A stretch of 64,000 bases of DNA, taken from contig JBBPTG010000010.1 in NCBI GenBank assembly GCA_038093975.1, positions 186,001 to 250,000 of the forward strand, written 5' to 3'. Position numbers and translations under genes: made by a program. Source of the DNA: Chalciporus piperatus. Lineage: Eukaryota > Basidiomycota > Agaricomycetes > Boletales > Boletaceae. Below the pieces are notes generated by a model. The model saw only the letters and a program-made list of their open reading frames with translations. It did not search any database and had not been told where the DNA came from. Of this stretch, positions 47,512-59,789 are shown in pieces; positions within the stretch are counted from its first letter, which is position 1; each line of letters opens with the position of its first letter.

Positions 47512-50325
47512 TCATAGTTTGATCGGTGTAATGTTGTTGTTGTTGTTGGGTTCGCCGAGTGCGTAGAGCGCGTCCAGCTCAGCCTTGTATTTGTTGTAGG
47601 CGTCCCTGCGACGCAACTTGAGCGTGGGTGTCAACGTGTTTTCTTCCATGGTGAAGGGGTCCATGCTCAGATGAAGGCGTTTCACGAACTCGAAGCTACG
47701 CGGATGTCAAGTCAGCAAAAACGAGCGTCCCCATCTTCCAAAATGTTACCTACCCAGCAAGCCTGTTCTTCTTCGCTTCCTTGGTCAACATATCCAACAC
47801 ACCCTGGATCACCTTCGGGTCCCTGATCGCCTCGTTCAACGCCGCAACGTTCTCCGCCGTGATTTTCTTCCCCAGGATGGTGGATGCGAGAGGCGCGAGG
47901 ATGATGGGGTCGGGAACAACCACGGCGATCAAGTATGATTGCAAGGAGTCGCCGTGCACGTAAATTTGCTGGACGATCGGGCTGGCCGTGTACGTGTTTT
48001 CGACTTTCTCGACCGCGACGTATTCACCTTGGGCGAGCTTCATGATATTCTGTATGGACATAACCGACAGTCCGTTACTACCAAACGCGCGAAAGGAAGG
48101 GGGGCAACGTACCTTGATCCGGTCGATGATCTTGAAACGACCACAACTGTCGACTTCGGCAACGTCACCCGTGTGTATCCACCCATCTTTCAAAGTCTCT
48201 TGGCTGTTCTTCTCATCTACGAAATTTAAAACGCGGTATCAAGTCGTGTTCATGCGAAGGGAGAGGGGAATAAATCCGCTACCTTTGTAGTACGCGATGA
48301 AACAGTTTTCGCCGCGGACACAGAGCTCACCACGTGGGTTAGGCTTGTCCTCAGACGTGTAGTTCATCGCGGGAACGTCCACGAGTTTCAACTCATTGAC
48401 GGGCTGAGGAGGCCCGATAGTACCGGCGCAGCTGGGGTCCCCGGAGATGGTGTGCGTGCAAGTACCACAGTTCTCCGTCATACCATATCTGGGAGGAGCA
48501 TCAGCACGGGTATTCTACAGAGAACCTGAAGACTCACCCTTCAGTAACTTCACAGTAGAATGCAATCTTCAAGAAGTCGATCACCTCTGCGCTGATTGGC
48601 GCCGAGCCCGTGCTGACCAGCATGATGTTGCCACCAAGAACAGCTCGAACCTAAATTGCGGGATAGAATCCGAGTCGAACCTAGGATTGAAAGTACGACG
48701 TACCTTGCTGAATACAAGTCGGTCCCAGAGAGGGTGTGTGGTGACACCAGTCGTGTAAAGTTGGTCAAGCTTGGCCTTGACAGCCATTCTAAACAGTGTT
48801 CCCTTCAAACCCGGTGCATTACCAGCGGCCATGGCAGATTGGTACACACGGTTGAGTACTCGCGGAACGGATGGGAAGAAGTGAGGTTTCAGGTACTGAG
48901 CATCATCAAGAAGACGGAGGGGATCGCCAGTGAAATAACCAATGCATCCACCGATAGCGACGGTCGTCAACTCCACGAGTCGCTGAAATCGATGCTATGA
49001 AGTCATAGGGCATGCAGAACGCAGTAGACTAACCTCATATATGTGTGCCAAGGGGAGATATGACAAAAGACATGAATTTGGAGGATATTCAATGCCAAAC
49101 ATATTTGAGTACGCCGAGGACGCGAGATTTCCGTGCGTAAGAACAGCGCCTGCGAGAATGTGAGAATTGGATGATTTCTGTGTAAATGATATTACCTTTA
49201 GGACGGTTGGTCGTTCCCTGAACAAAGACAAGGTGAGGCGAGACTCGGTCAATGGAGCAGGGGACGTACGGAGGTATAACATAATGACGCGATTTGATCA
49301 ACTGATGCAGGAATAGGCTCGATGAGATTTGCTTCGCCGTAGCTTTCAACTAGATAGAAGACGTTGAGCGGGCGAATTAGGAACGAGGGGGAAATGTACT
49401 CTCGCTCAGCTCCTTGATCTGCACACCCACACTCTGACCCCATGCTGAGAGTATGTTGCGGACTTGTTCGGTTAAGGGATCAAATGAAACAATCATCTGG
49501 AGTACAGGAATCTTTTCAGACAATCTGAGAAGGGCAGGGATGTGGTCTGGAGTGGTGAACACGACGGAGAGTGCAGAATGATTCATGCTATAGGGTGCGT
49601 GAGTCCAGTGAAGGAGACGGTTCTGAGATAACCATACATGAATTCTAGAAGAGGTCAGCTAAATAAACCATTCATGCTATATGCGTTCTTGTCCTCACCT
49701 ACTGAGTCTTTCCCCAGGGTATCGTACAAGCTAACACCGACTTTGCCATACGCATGCAGAGCAAACTCGACGAGTTGCCATTCTGGCGTCTTCAGTTGAG
49801 CGTTGTCCTCGTCCATCCAATAGCTGCTTACCTGGCCGGTTTTGTGACCAAATGCCGACAGTTTCCAATTCTTGTGCCTTGAGCTCGCCCGACTTGAAGA
49901 GTTTATGCAACGCGCTACCAATTTTGCGTCTCCGTGCATCTACTTGTTTGTAGGTCTGCCATGCATATGGTCCGAACTTCAATGGTTGGGTGGAAATGAT
50001 TGGTCTGTGTCCGAGGAGTCTGGCATCTGGGTTCATGTTGTAACCATTCTCGAAAACCTCTGGAAGGGTCTTGAAACAGCCAGGTGTGTTGCAATCGACA
50101 AGTCCAAAGATAGCTGTGGTATCGTCAGGGCGTTTCTACTGTGTCACGGAGAACGAAGGTCACCATTCTGGTAGTGTGCTGCGGGGAAGAAGTCAGCGGA
50201 CGCGGTGGTACGAGCTGAATAGTGGGAGACGTACCAGTCTGACCTGGCTTCTTGGTGCCAGGTACAGGTACAGCCTGAGTGTTGAGGTCAATCTTGTCGG
50301 GCAAAGGAGCCTGGAGGACCACCAT
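47512..50325 (-). CDS. Long-chain acyl-CoA synthetase
   Basis: Activates long-chain fatty acids to acyl-CoA by way of an acyl-adenylate. ATG 50325 (MVVLQAPLPDKIDLNTQAVP). Motifs in order: PYAWQTYKQVDARRRKIGSA, WQLVEFALHAYGKVGVSLYD, the P-loop CYTS-GTTNRPKG-AVLTHGN (split by two introns), LLSYLPLAHIYE, the gate region VLGGNIMLVSTGSAPISAEV, EGYGMTENCG, and DGWIHTGDVAEVD with KIIDRIKN. It ends in a run of Asn (from a GTT repeat on the plus strand) then ITPIKL. The P-loop has Asn where SGTTG is usual. About a dozen introns. Length is normal for fungal Faa proteins. Confidence 0.92.
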
Positions 50326-50536
50326 GTTGCCTGCGTGAGGGTGATGCTAAAGATGTAGAGTGGGCGAAACTCGGGTTGCAAACGAGCGTCAAAGGTTGGG
50401 GTTTATTTCGGTGAACCGGCACCAGAAATGTGACCGATTTACGACCGTGAGACAAGGCGTTAGCAGGTGAAATTGACCCCCTGGCGACATAGTTTTGAAT
50501 CAAAACACGATTCAGAGATGACTATGTTGTCGACGA

Positions 50537-50749
50537 CTATGAAACAGGTTCAAGGGGCGCAATGTCATACTTAGGTACCGCTGGCGTGTGAGGTGAAAGA
50601 ACCCCGAAGTCAATCAATCCGTTGTCAATGAGCCGAACGTTCGATCTTGGTTCGATCTTAATTCTGCGGCCAGCTCCATTATCACCTGCCTGCAACTCGT
50701 CCGCCCGAAACGGAACTCGGCTCAGCCTCCCCATTAGCTGTGTAGACAT
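50537..50749 (-). CDS. Small hypothetical protein, 70 residues
   Basis: From ATG 50749 (MSTQLMGRLSRVPFRADELQ) to a stop at 50537; contains GRRIKIEPRSNVRLIDNG. The start is a true ATG and the frame is uninterrupted, but nothing identifies a family. It could be a single-exon gene or the first exon of one. Placed between the acyl-CoA synthetase promoter and the Sae2-like gene. Confidence 0.35.
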   Translation of the reverse strand: MSTQLMGRLSRVPFRADELQAGDNGAGRRIKIEPRSNVRLIDNGLIDFGVLSPHTPAVPKYDIAPLEPVS

Positions 50750-50965
50750 TCAAGTAGGCAGATTCCCCGATAACGTCTCCATATGTCGAGCCCAACTGGC
50801 TGCTGAAACTCGGAATCGTTCAGGAGAGCTGAAAGACATTGTAGGCCCACAGACTAAGCTTGATTACGCGACAGAAACACGATCACATGACGCTCATCCT
50901 CGCATCGCGACGCGCGCAATACAGCTTGTGGCCAACTTGTGGCACGCTTTTCTGACACAAACTAC

Positions 50966-52176
50966 ATGGATAACACGGCGGAATCATCGACAGACACTGC
51001 CATCCTACTCTCTCAAATCGCCAACCTTCAAGCAGAGCTCGAAGCCCTCCGTTCTCGCTACGATACCCTCCACGAAGCCAACAACCGTGCCGCAGCCCGC
51101 TACAAAGCCGACTACAAGAAATGGCGAGACTTCAAGCGGTGGATGTTCGAAGACTCTGAAAACGACGACAAGATCAAGTCGTTCCTGAAGGGAGGCGAAC
51201 TAGACGCGTACAAGAAGGTGTCCACATTGGGAAAGCGAAAGCACTTTGAAGACTTTGGGCCGGATTTGCAGCCTGCGGGGGATGAAGACGACGGAATAGA
51301 GGACAATAAAGAAGAAATGAAACCTGCTGTAGCGGGCGGTTTTCATCTGTCTCCGGTGTCCGCAGAGTCTAGACACCAGCGCAGGAAGTCGTATCATGAT
51401 GAACCATCGCACAAAGTCCTTTCGCCGTCCCGGAACAACAAGGACCCATTCCTTGATGTCGATTATGATGAGAAACCCTCAGTAAGGGAGAGCAGCCTCG
51501 GTAGGTGTTTCGTCCCTCGTGATTTCTGCGATTGACTGCGGCATTCAGAGCTACCGTGTAAAGCGGAATCCTCTCGACCCAACCCAGCAACGGAGCCCCG
51601 AAAAGGTCGAGGTCGATATGGACAAGTAACGTTCGTCATATATGCATCATTCATCAACCTTTCATGACATGCTTGCCACGTTCAGAGCTGGCATCGACAC
51701 GATCAACTCCAGATTCTCTATTCGGAAAGAGAATAACGACGGCTTGGACTTTCAGTATGATGCCGTCGTTCGAAACCGAGAGGAACGGAGGCATATGCTT
51801 GGCGGCGACTGTGAATGTTGTCGTGATGTGAGTGTTGATGGCACCAGCACCGGGTTCAGATCATGCTGACCAAGTTGACCAGTACTATGAGGCTGTTGGA
51901 CCGCTACCGCCTTCGCGGCAGCCGCTCTGGCGATCCCCAACAAAGCCCAAGAGGTATCACGGCCAACACTTTCCCAATAACAAGGAGAATGCCGATGAGA
52001 TCGAAGAGCACAAGCAACAGATCTCACGACATCGACATCACTGGCATAGACCAAAGACGCCACCAGGTTATTGGGATATCGGGTTCCCGGATACACAGGA
52101 AGTGTTGGATATCAATCGGCGTGCAGCTGACATGCACAAGCGGAAGCTTATCGATGTGGAGGCAGAGGCAAAGTAG
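50966..52176 (+). CDS. Sae2/CtIP/Ctp1-type DNA end-resection factor
   Basis: Cofactor of the Mre11-Rad50 nuclease that starts resection of double-strand breaks. ATG 50966 (MDNTAESSTDTAILLSQI) begins an N-terminal coiled coil (ANLQAELEALRSRYDTLHEA) suited to oligomerisation. The middle is disordered and Ser/Pro-rich (SPSRNNKDPF). The C-terminus holds the family domain: the Cys motif GGDCECCRDYYEAVG, then QISRHRHHWHRPKTPPGYWD and IGFPDTQEVLDINRRA. Introns near 51500, 51628 and 51828-51880. An in-frame GTG upstream at 50939 is unlikely as start. The convergent GPI1 stop is about 120 bp away. Confidence 0.88.
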
Positions 52177-52296
52177 GTGTCAAAGTGGACTGAGCGCCAA
52201 AGTCATCCTGAATTCGTTCCCAGGAGCAGCAATAGCAGATTTGCAGAACGTGCACCAAGGACCCCTTGACCTTGATACCCGCAAATATTGAATTCA

Positions 52297-54643
52297 TCAA
52301 TGACCCGATCGTGAATTCATAGATGCCTGGGGGAAAGTGTCTAGCATATATCCCTGTAGAAGCCTCTTTCCAAGACGAATGGGATGGTAATGACGCGCGA
52401 GCCGCTGCCAGAGTCCCGCTGCCAAAGACGTTGTTGATCATAGGTCAAAATAAAGATGCAAACCACCTACCATACTGCGCGAAGACGGCTGCAAACGGGA
52501 GCGGGTGACTCTACGACAATCAACATGGTGCCCATCAACGAAAAGACGAGCCTACCTCCACTGTGACCGCGCAACCTTCGGGAGTTCGAATTACCTGCAT
52601 ATATGCGTCCCCTGAAACGCACGTTAAATGCTAGCCAGCGATTGTGTCGTCATTAAACTTCCTTACCAGGCAACCTCTGTGGGTCTTTCGTCCGTAGCAT
52701 GAGCGCGGATAATGGGAAGTGATTCATGAAAGCCAGCAACGTCTCGCAACTTGCATACGTGACAATAACCACCAGTCTCATCTAATCCAGGGTATATGAG
52801 ATAGCCACACATCGCCGAGCGTGGAGGTCTCACCAGAGCGAAAAGTGCATAGTACACCAGGATCGTCGGGAAAAGGTGAGCAGCGAGAGTGAATAATATC
52901 GTCCCCAGCAACAACTGGTCGACGTCGTAATCCCAAGGGTCCGTACGATTTCGAAGGGGGTTATATCGTTTGCCTGTCCATCCGGGTCAAGGTTCAATGA
53001 GCTCCTGTGTAATTGAAGCCCAAGACTATGCAAGCGCACCTCGAAAGAGATTCCACAATGAGCCAATGAGTAAAAGTACGTGTCGGTAGATCGTCGATGA
53101 GATAAAGTAACAAACGTGCAGATGAGCGGTGAGGATGCTGATTAAATCTAGGGAGAGTGAGAGGGTCATCGTCATGCCGAGAAGACTAGTAGTCTCCATG
53201 ACGAAACTGAGTGCCGGGAGGAGAGAATGGCCGTGATGCAGGAGGTCTGTGCTAATGGACTCAGCCAACAGGGAAGTAACAGCAAGATCGACACCCACGC
53301 GTCCATCGGGTTATCAGGCCTATAAAGCCGTGCGAGTAGAATCTACTCAACTCAGTGTTGAGTTTCAGGCCAGCAGGCCAACTATCCAGCCATAGCAAGA
53401 CCCGTTGTATTCGAAGCGCCAGAGTACTCTATGCGACGGTGATCAGCATATATCAAGTCCAAGCCGAGATTATATTCAGGAAGAACTCGTACCTCAAGAC
53501 CATCGGCAACCATGACGTTGAGAACATCACGGTTTTGACATAGGAATTGGCGAAATGCAAGGCCAATAATCAAGTCGTTCAAGATTACCCAGACACTGTT
53601 ATAATGTCTTCACGAAGTCACTCGAGCGTAACATGGTAATAGCTAGTGAAAGTACCTGTTATATGCACGACTAGACAGTGCTGGATTGCCGTTGGGTTCG
53701 AAGCGCCAATGGGTTAACTGGTATAAGATCATCGCTCGCCCTTCTATCTGTCGCGCTGAAGGCGGGGTTCAATTCATGGTTGCTCGTCAATGACGTAGCG
53801 ACTTACCTGTGAAACTGAATTCTTTCAATTTTACCATAATCCCCGATAGTACTCCCAAGATACTAGCAAGCAACGGGTGTACGACATGAGAGTTCGTTGG
53901 CCCGGAGTTTTTGTTCATATTTCGACTTTCCCCGTGCTTAGAACCTTCGGCCCGATTACTTTCCACAGCCTCTTCGAGCGATCTCGCCGCATTCCACTGC
54001 GTGTTGTTCGAGAAAGCGCACGGAAATCAAGGCAGCAACTCACCTGGTTGACTATCAGCTGGTACTCGGGAGGATTCAGCTGGTACTCGGGAGGATTCAA
54101 CCGCGAACTCCTATTACGCGTAAAATCATGTGTTAGGGACGCCTCCATCGGCGTTTGCACATCGTTAGGGACGGGGGGACTAGCAACGGTCGGCGTGTTG
54201 TCATCATCGTTCGCATAGAATCTCATGGAACTTAGTGCATGGCGGTGATAGTGGATGAAGTGGTACGGCTTTAATCTGGGTCCGTCAGTTTTCTTGCAAA
54301 GTAAGGCGTACGAAGATGAACGTACCGTAACCCACGCAGACCATCATCCTTGATGCTCGGACGAGCAAAGGGGCCAGACGACGAAAACGTGACGTATCCA
54401 AGGACGGCTGGCGTTCCGCACAAAGCCAGGATATCTTGTATATCTTTCGACTCTAGAGCCTTCCCTAGGATTGCATCGGCGTCCACTCGCTCCTGGGCGT
54501 GAGCACGAGGTCTGACACGGTCCAGTGACTGAACTTACTGAGTGTACTTTGAGCACGCCAGCTACACATGCTGTGTGATGCTTGACCCAACCATAGACGT
54601 AGCCACCATAGAGCACGTCCCGAGGCCAAAATATCGTGGTCAT
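52297..54643 (-). CDS. GPI1: GPI-GlcNAc transferase subunit Gpi1/PIG-Q
   Basis: ER-membrane subunit of the complex that starts GPI-anchor synthesis. ATG 54643 gives MTTIFWPRDVLYGGYVYGWV, then exons with LCGTPAVLGYVTFSSSGPF. The conserved core is in the later exons: LHVCYFISSTIYRHVLLLIG, YDVDQLLLGTILFTLAAHLF, and LAFMNHFPLSALMLRTKDPQ RLPG. The last exons give LPFAAVFAQY and, after an intron, LWQRLARHYHPIRLGKRLLQ, ending NSRSGH at TGA 52297. The core and C-terminal matches are strong. Exon boundaries between 53300 and 53900 are not fully resolved. A 21 bp in-frame duplication lies in the N-terminal half. Confidence 0.85.
54057..54098 (-). repeat. 21 bp tandem duplication within GPI1
   Basis: Two identical 21 bp units starting CAGCTGGTACTCGGGAGGAT encode NPPEYQL twice in the minus-strand reading, inside the N-terminal, poorly conserved half of the Gpi1 homologue. 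Confidence 0.9.
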
Positions 54644-54716
54644 AGACTTGTGCTGTTGATGATGCTTGCTACACAGTCACCCGAAAAGTACTGATCGGGC
54701 CGAGCGGTCCGCCAAA

Positions 54717-55488
54717 TCACTGAGAAGGCAATTCGAAGGCCTTCTTGGTTCCTTCTCGTCGTTCATACCACTCACGAGTTGCAACTCGAAGAGCCACTGG
54801 GGTCCAATTGCATAGCCAACCCGTAAGTCCTACGCCATATATGTATTGCCACACGACACTATGACCGGAACCCCGTTTAATTGTCTCTTCAGCCGACGGT
54901 TTCTGGTTGGCACCGACTCTTTTCTCTTCCAAATATCTTGCTGCTTGGCATATGACTTCCGTTTGCAAGAATAGAATGATGAGTAACATCCGTGCTTCGT
55001 GTAAATGAGCATCCTGTTCAAGTTGCAGGATTCGGTCATGTACCTTGACCTCAATGTCAATGGCAGTACCCGTCACCGGCAGCGCGCCAAATTCCCATTC
55101 GATCGGCCTCGTCAATCCGAACTTCCTTGATGCCGATCGGTGTTCTAATTCGTTCAGCTATCCGGAACCCCTCAAGTTTGCCAGAACCGAAATCACAACA
55201 AAGTGACCAACCCACCCGACAATCAGACCCAGCCGGCGCCAGCATCGCGACGACCTCCATCGATCCAGCATCTTGTCCATCGTCAGCAATCACCCAAAGC
55301 GGTACAAACCAGCCGTTGCAACAAAGGAATGTTTTGACCCTCGCCGCCTGCAATGAGATGGTTGTCGCCAAAAACGGCCCAGGTACATCGCTGGTCATAT
55401 GCGGACCCGTGGCGTTCACCTCGCTTGCCTGTTCATTGGCGCCGTGTTCACTGCCAATCGTTTTCTCGTGAGGTACCACACTCTTCAC
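54717..55488 (-). CDS. Hypothetical protein, at least two exons
   Basis: A stop at 54717 ends an exon running back to about 55115 (RPIEWEFGALPVTGTAIDIE, LLIILFLQTEVICQAARYLE, YIYGVGLTGWLCNWTPVALR). A ~44 nt intron with branch-like GCTGAAC connects it in frame to LWVIADDGQDAGSMEVVAML and VGWSLCCDFGSGKLEG. The N-terminal end is unresolved: the frame is open to about 55488 but has no ATG there. One or two weakly hydrophobic segments are present. No family recognised. Confidence 0.35.
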
Positions 55489-55876
55489 TCTTCTTCTGTA
55501 TCGTCCTCAACACCATCGCGTTCATAACGTGTGCATACGGCGTGGGCGCCAACTTCGGGGTATGATATCATCTCCTTGGTATCACTCAATAGAACTCGCC
55601 TCTCTTGATAGCTTGCTCAAGGGCGCCTTTGCGGCCGTGATTTTCCTCCTTACCAATGTATCGTCGTGTTCGCCGTTTGGATGACGTGCTTTAGGCGGAG
55701 AGCTGAGAAACAACAGGCGAAAATTCACCTCAAATGATCTCGGTGCGACAGTACAGCAACACAACAACTTTCTTTCTTTCTTTCTATTCGTACACATACA
55801 CGATACAAACATGATGAGTGCTAGATTGGCGGAAAGACGACAGCAGATGGAGCGGGTTAGATGCAGACAGCGTGAA
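55489..55876. other. Region downstream of Argonaute
   Basis: Likely holds the Argonaute 3' UTR and possibly the 5' end of the neighbouring hypothetical gene. A short CTTT repeat occurs at about 55773-55789. Confidence 0.5.
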
Positions 55877-58800
55877 TTACATGAAGAACATTTTCCTAGC
55901 CATGTTGGGGTGACGTGGTTTGAATCCTTGTTCCCACTTGTTGAGATCAAAGCTACTCTGGCCGGAAATGACGGATGCAGAACTATCGTCGTATCTCAAA
56001 TCTTGATGAAAATGGAAGTTTGCACGGCTGCAAACAAGCTGTACATAGGTGAGTTTGGTTATGAGACACCCACTGACTATTCACATACATCTGCATCTGC
56101 AGGTCAAGGTAAGCATTGAATCAGCACTGATGAGCAGTCTGACTTACAATAAACTGGAGCTGGGATTGACACAGAGCGTGTTGCACGAGCATATGAGTGA
56201 CAAAGGACAAAAGAGAGTTCCTGCAAGCTGAGAACCAATCTTAGCTCTCATCTTTCCTTTCAAAAGAGGGACTCACACATCAGGCTTGTTGGAGAAGTTA
56301 TCATCCTTGATAACCACATAGTGAGCAGGTCTGCTAGCTGAGAGATGCACAGCTATAAGCAACCCAAGAAAAAGTTGTTGATTCACTCACTTCCCAGCAA
56401 GCCTCCATGGGATTGGAGGTAGTAATCCTTGGCAATGGGGTTGCCAATACCCTGGTCAGCCACAAAACCAGCAGGACAGTTCCCAGACTTGTCTGCATCT
56501 TGCCTACAGAACAGTTGATCCAAACCAACAAAAAGTAAACAGAAGGAGAACTCACCCAGTCTTTGGGAAGAATCTGACATGGTGGCTAGTATGAGAGACA
56601 AAGTGAGAAAACTCAGACAGATGGTATCATAGAAACGACTAACCGTTTTCCAACAACAATGTATGTCAACTTAGGCTTTGGCACCTTTGCACTCTTCTCC
56701 CCCTTCTCCTTCCAGACCCCATCCACAGCATCTTGACAGGAAAATATTATCAGCCATGTTTTCACATTAAATCTGAGCAAACCTACTTTCAATGTCACTA
56801 ATCTCCTTTTCCGCAACCTTCTCATATTCAGATTCAGATAGTCCATCTCTGAAGAACACAATTCTGGCTGGAGGTACTCCAAACTCTCTAATGGCTTTCT
56901 GTTGGAAAATCTCTCAGTGAGACAATTTACCATGGTGTCAATCATACTCACCTTCACCATATCTTCCAAGTGAAGGATAGTTTCCACACGTGGTGGCTGG
57001 ATGGTAGTGTTTGCTTCATATCTCATTGCCTCTTGGTCAAAAGACCACACAAGGGAGGCAACAGAAGGCTGGTCATGTACACCAGGAGATGGATGACCAA
57101 CATCAGCCCCTTTACAAGTGATTAACCATGATCATACAAGGCTAGGCAAAAACAAACCCATAATCATAAATGGGCTGGCTTTGAGTTTGGTCATGATGTC
57201 AGATTGAGGGACTGCATTGACACCACCCAGCTTGGCATTGATCCTGCAAGTATTCATATCATCATTCATGTGCCTACTAACAGTTAAGAAACTTACTTCA
57301 TGGCAACATTATTGCAATATTGGTCATTGGCCCTTGCAATCTTGTCTACACGCTGAAAATATTATTGAGGCAAGAACATTCAGTGAATGAACATTAAGGC
57401 TTACCACACATTGGGTCACAACCTAAAGTCAAATTAGATTATCTTTTGGTTCCATGAAGTATAAAGAATGCTTACTCCTTGGCGAACATCACCCCACTGC
57501 TTGACTTGCAATCTAATGTCAGGTGCAGAAGGGGGAAGAATAACCAAGATCAAGGTAGGTTGTGCATTATCCTGTCCACTGGCCTGCCTAGCTGGGGCAG
57601 CTGCCTGCTTGAAGTCCTATGTATGAGAGAGAATGTCAGGCATGAAGATGAAGTTCATTGAAAGACTTACTCCTTGGACATTGATACCATTGCTACCAAT
57701 GTAAATGGAGGGAGGGGAAATGGCTGAAAAAGTTCAATACATGCCCACTACTAGGAAGGAGAGGACCTTACACATCCCTGATGAAATCAAGATATTAGAG
57801 CTAGATGTAATCGATAAAGAGTTACATACCTAGCTTCTGACAGTTTTCCCCGAGCTTCTCGATGAAGATCTTATTAGCTGGCTTATCTCTGGGCTGGCTG
57901 TAGTCAACAATGGCCCACATGGGAATGGGCTGGGGCTTGAAGAATTGCTGACCCACAGCATTCCAAGAACCGAACTTGGGGATCTATGGACATATTAAGA
58001 CAACGACAGCACTAGGTTTTGAAAAATAGGCTTACACAGGGTGGTGAACCCCCCCGGTATTGCATCGGAGGCGTAGGTAGGACCTTGCCATCAATGAGCG
58101 TTGGAGCAGTCGCGATGTGCATCTCCGCATCTCTCACGTAAGGGGATGATGCATAATCCAACGCCTCATGGACCTTCAGTTGGTGACATCACGGGATGAG
58201 CGGAGAGACTCACTGCTGTGTTACCAACGAGGCCCCGGCAGATTGCGTCAAGCCGGGCCTGGGGTTTCTCGCTGGTGAATCCGACCATCGTCTTGGTCAT
58301 ATCCGGTGACAACTTGCGCTTGTAACGTTGATTCGGCTCGACCTTGCAAAGCTCGATGGGGATGATAGCACCACCTCTGATCTGGACGCCCACCGCTTCC
58401 GGAAATTGAAGGATGATGTTATAAGTTTCCTGGAAGTACGCCTACCCATAAACTATGAGCGAGGAGCAAATGAAATCTGAATCGACAACGAGAACGCACC
58501 TGGATGGTCGTTGTGTAGGTCGTCTCGTCCTTGGTACGCTCGAACTGCACGAATCCAGCGCGCGGAACGATGGACTGGACTTTTTTCCGCCCCTTCCGAT
58601 GCGTGAAACTAACAAAGATGTCTTTAAAAAAGCTTTTTAGCTTCTTAATTTCCGGTGAGCTCTCGGGGAGGTTGAGAGCGCGTGCGTTCGAAACACCAAG
58701 GTGATTGGCGGCGACTGCGGCCATTTTGTCCGCTTGATAGCTGGTCCGTACACTTAGCGAACATCAGGAACACATGCGGAAAGAGCTTACACTACACAAC

Positions 58801-59789
58801 AAGATGTATCAATGTTTACGAGCAGAGATTTGAGTGTAGGACGAACACTCCTGATCACGCGTCGCAATGAGTAACTGTACTCAGGATTGAAAAGACCAAA
58901 CCCAACGTACTGGAAAAAACCTTTGAAGATTTCGAGACCACCGCCGAGGGGCTTGCAACCGACCTCTTTGCAAAAGAACGCGCGAATGTTGTTTACGTAT
59001 TTCCTACGTGAGAACCATAAGCACCAACGGCCCACAGAGAACATGGGGAGCTAAATCACAAAAAAAGACTTACAAATTTGGAGCTTGCCGCACAATGAGT
59101 TGAAGGAGGTTCAAGGAAACCGCCGCACGCGGAGTCAACTGCTTCGTGCGACCGTTGATGAGGCTTTCAAGATCCCTGACGCGACGTGGCGGTTGAACAC
59201 GTCGCCACCTCACGTAGACGAAAGAAACTCACGCGAAATCGATGGGCACGGCGTCGACGCGCGAAAGCGTCACGGTGAAGACACCGCGGGCGTTTCCAGA
59301 TCCGTCCGTCGGCGGCGGGCGATCAGTCATACTGACGTTAAACTGTGGGATGTCGATCAGCGCGAGGAATGTTCAACAGTATTTGTGGCGGACGCACCGA
59401 GGCAGAGTTTCCAAAGGGGATAACCTTAGAGGAGTATGCGATGGCATCACTGTCATAGATGATCTTCGGCTTGAACAGCTCCGGTTCGGTATGGTTTTGC
59501 AGTCTTTCAAAAACCTCGATGCGGCGATGCGCCTCCTTGAGTTCTGGGCTGAAAGCTACAAAAAGGCGATTAGTGAAGTGAACGTGATTACGCAGTTATA
59601 AGGGAACCCACAGACTATCCACCCATACGCACAGCATCCACGCGAGCAACGCGATCATGATTAGCATTAATGAACGCGCGTGGCGACGAGGTGAAGCATA
59701 CCATCGTATTGGTAGTACTTCTTCTGGGGCAGACCTGTAATCTTGAAAGAATTTGTGATGACTTGAAGACGGCGCGGTTGACGAGACAT
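55877..59789 (-). CDS. Argonaute protein with intact slicer residues
   Basis: Small-RNA-guided silencing effector. ATG 59789 starts MSRQPRRLQVITNSFKITGL followed by PQKKYYQYD, the usual N-domain entry. PAZ, linker and MID exons follow to about 57850. The PIWI domain has the catalytic residues: Asp in GADVGHPSPG, Asp in RIVFFRDGLSESEYEK, and His in AHYVVIKDDNF; KLTYIVVGKR and SYARATRSVSIPAPVYYADL are also typical. The last exon ends NMARKMFFM. Some 20 introns of ~50 nt, one flanking an 8 nt exon. The MID/PIWI half is strongly depleted in CpG relative to the N-terminal half. Likely an active slicer of the QDE-2 type. Confidence 0.93.
56089..56096 (-). other. 8 nt micro-exon of the Argonaute gene
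   Basis: On the minus strand the exon reads ATGCAGAT between ...CCTGCAG and GTATGTGA. The preceding exon ends TAT T and the next begins CTT GTT, so joining gives VYYADLVCSR, a sequence conserved in Argonautes. Flanking introns are 51 and 50 nt. Confidence 0.85.

Noticed and set aside
53690..53780. tRNA-like segment (a TGGTATAAG box and GGTTCAATTC)
   Set aside because: Acceptor and T-stem bases do not pair, and it lies within the GPI1 gene span.
54867..55488. Unspliced reading of the hypothetical gene through to a stop near 55057
   Set aside because: A phase-correct intron joins the two long frames without a stop, which is more economical.
55811..56119. Plus-strand open frame of 102 codons with ATG and a pyrimidine-rich leader
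   Set aside because: It is antisense to the last exons of Argonaute, whose minus-strand reading gives the conserved VYYADL end and a 53-codon last exon.
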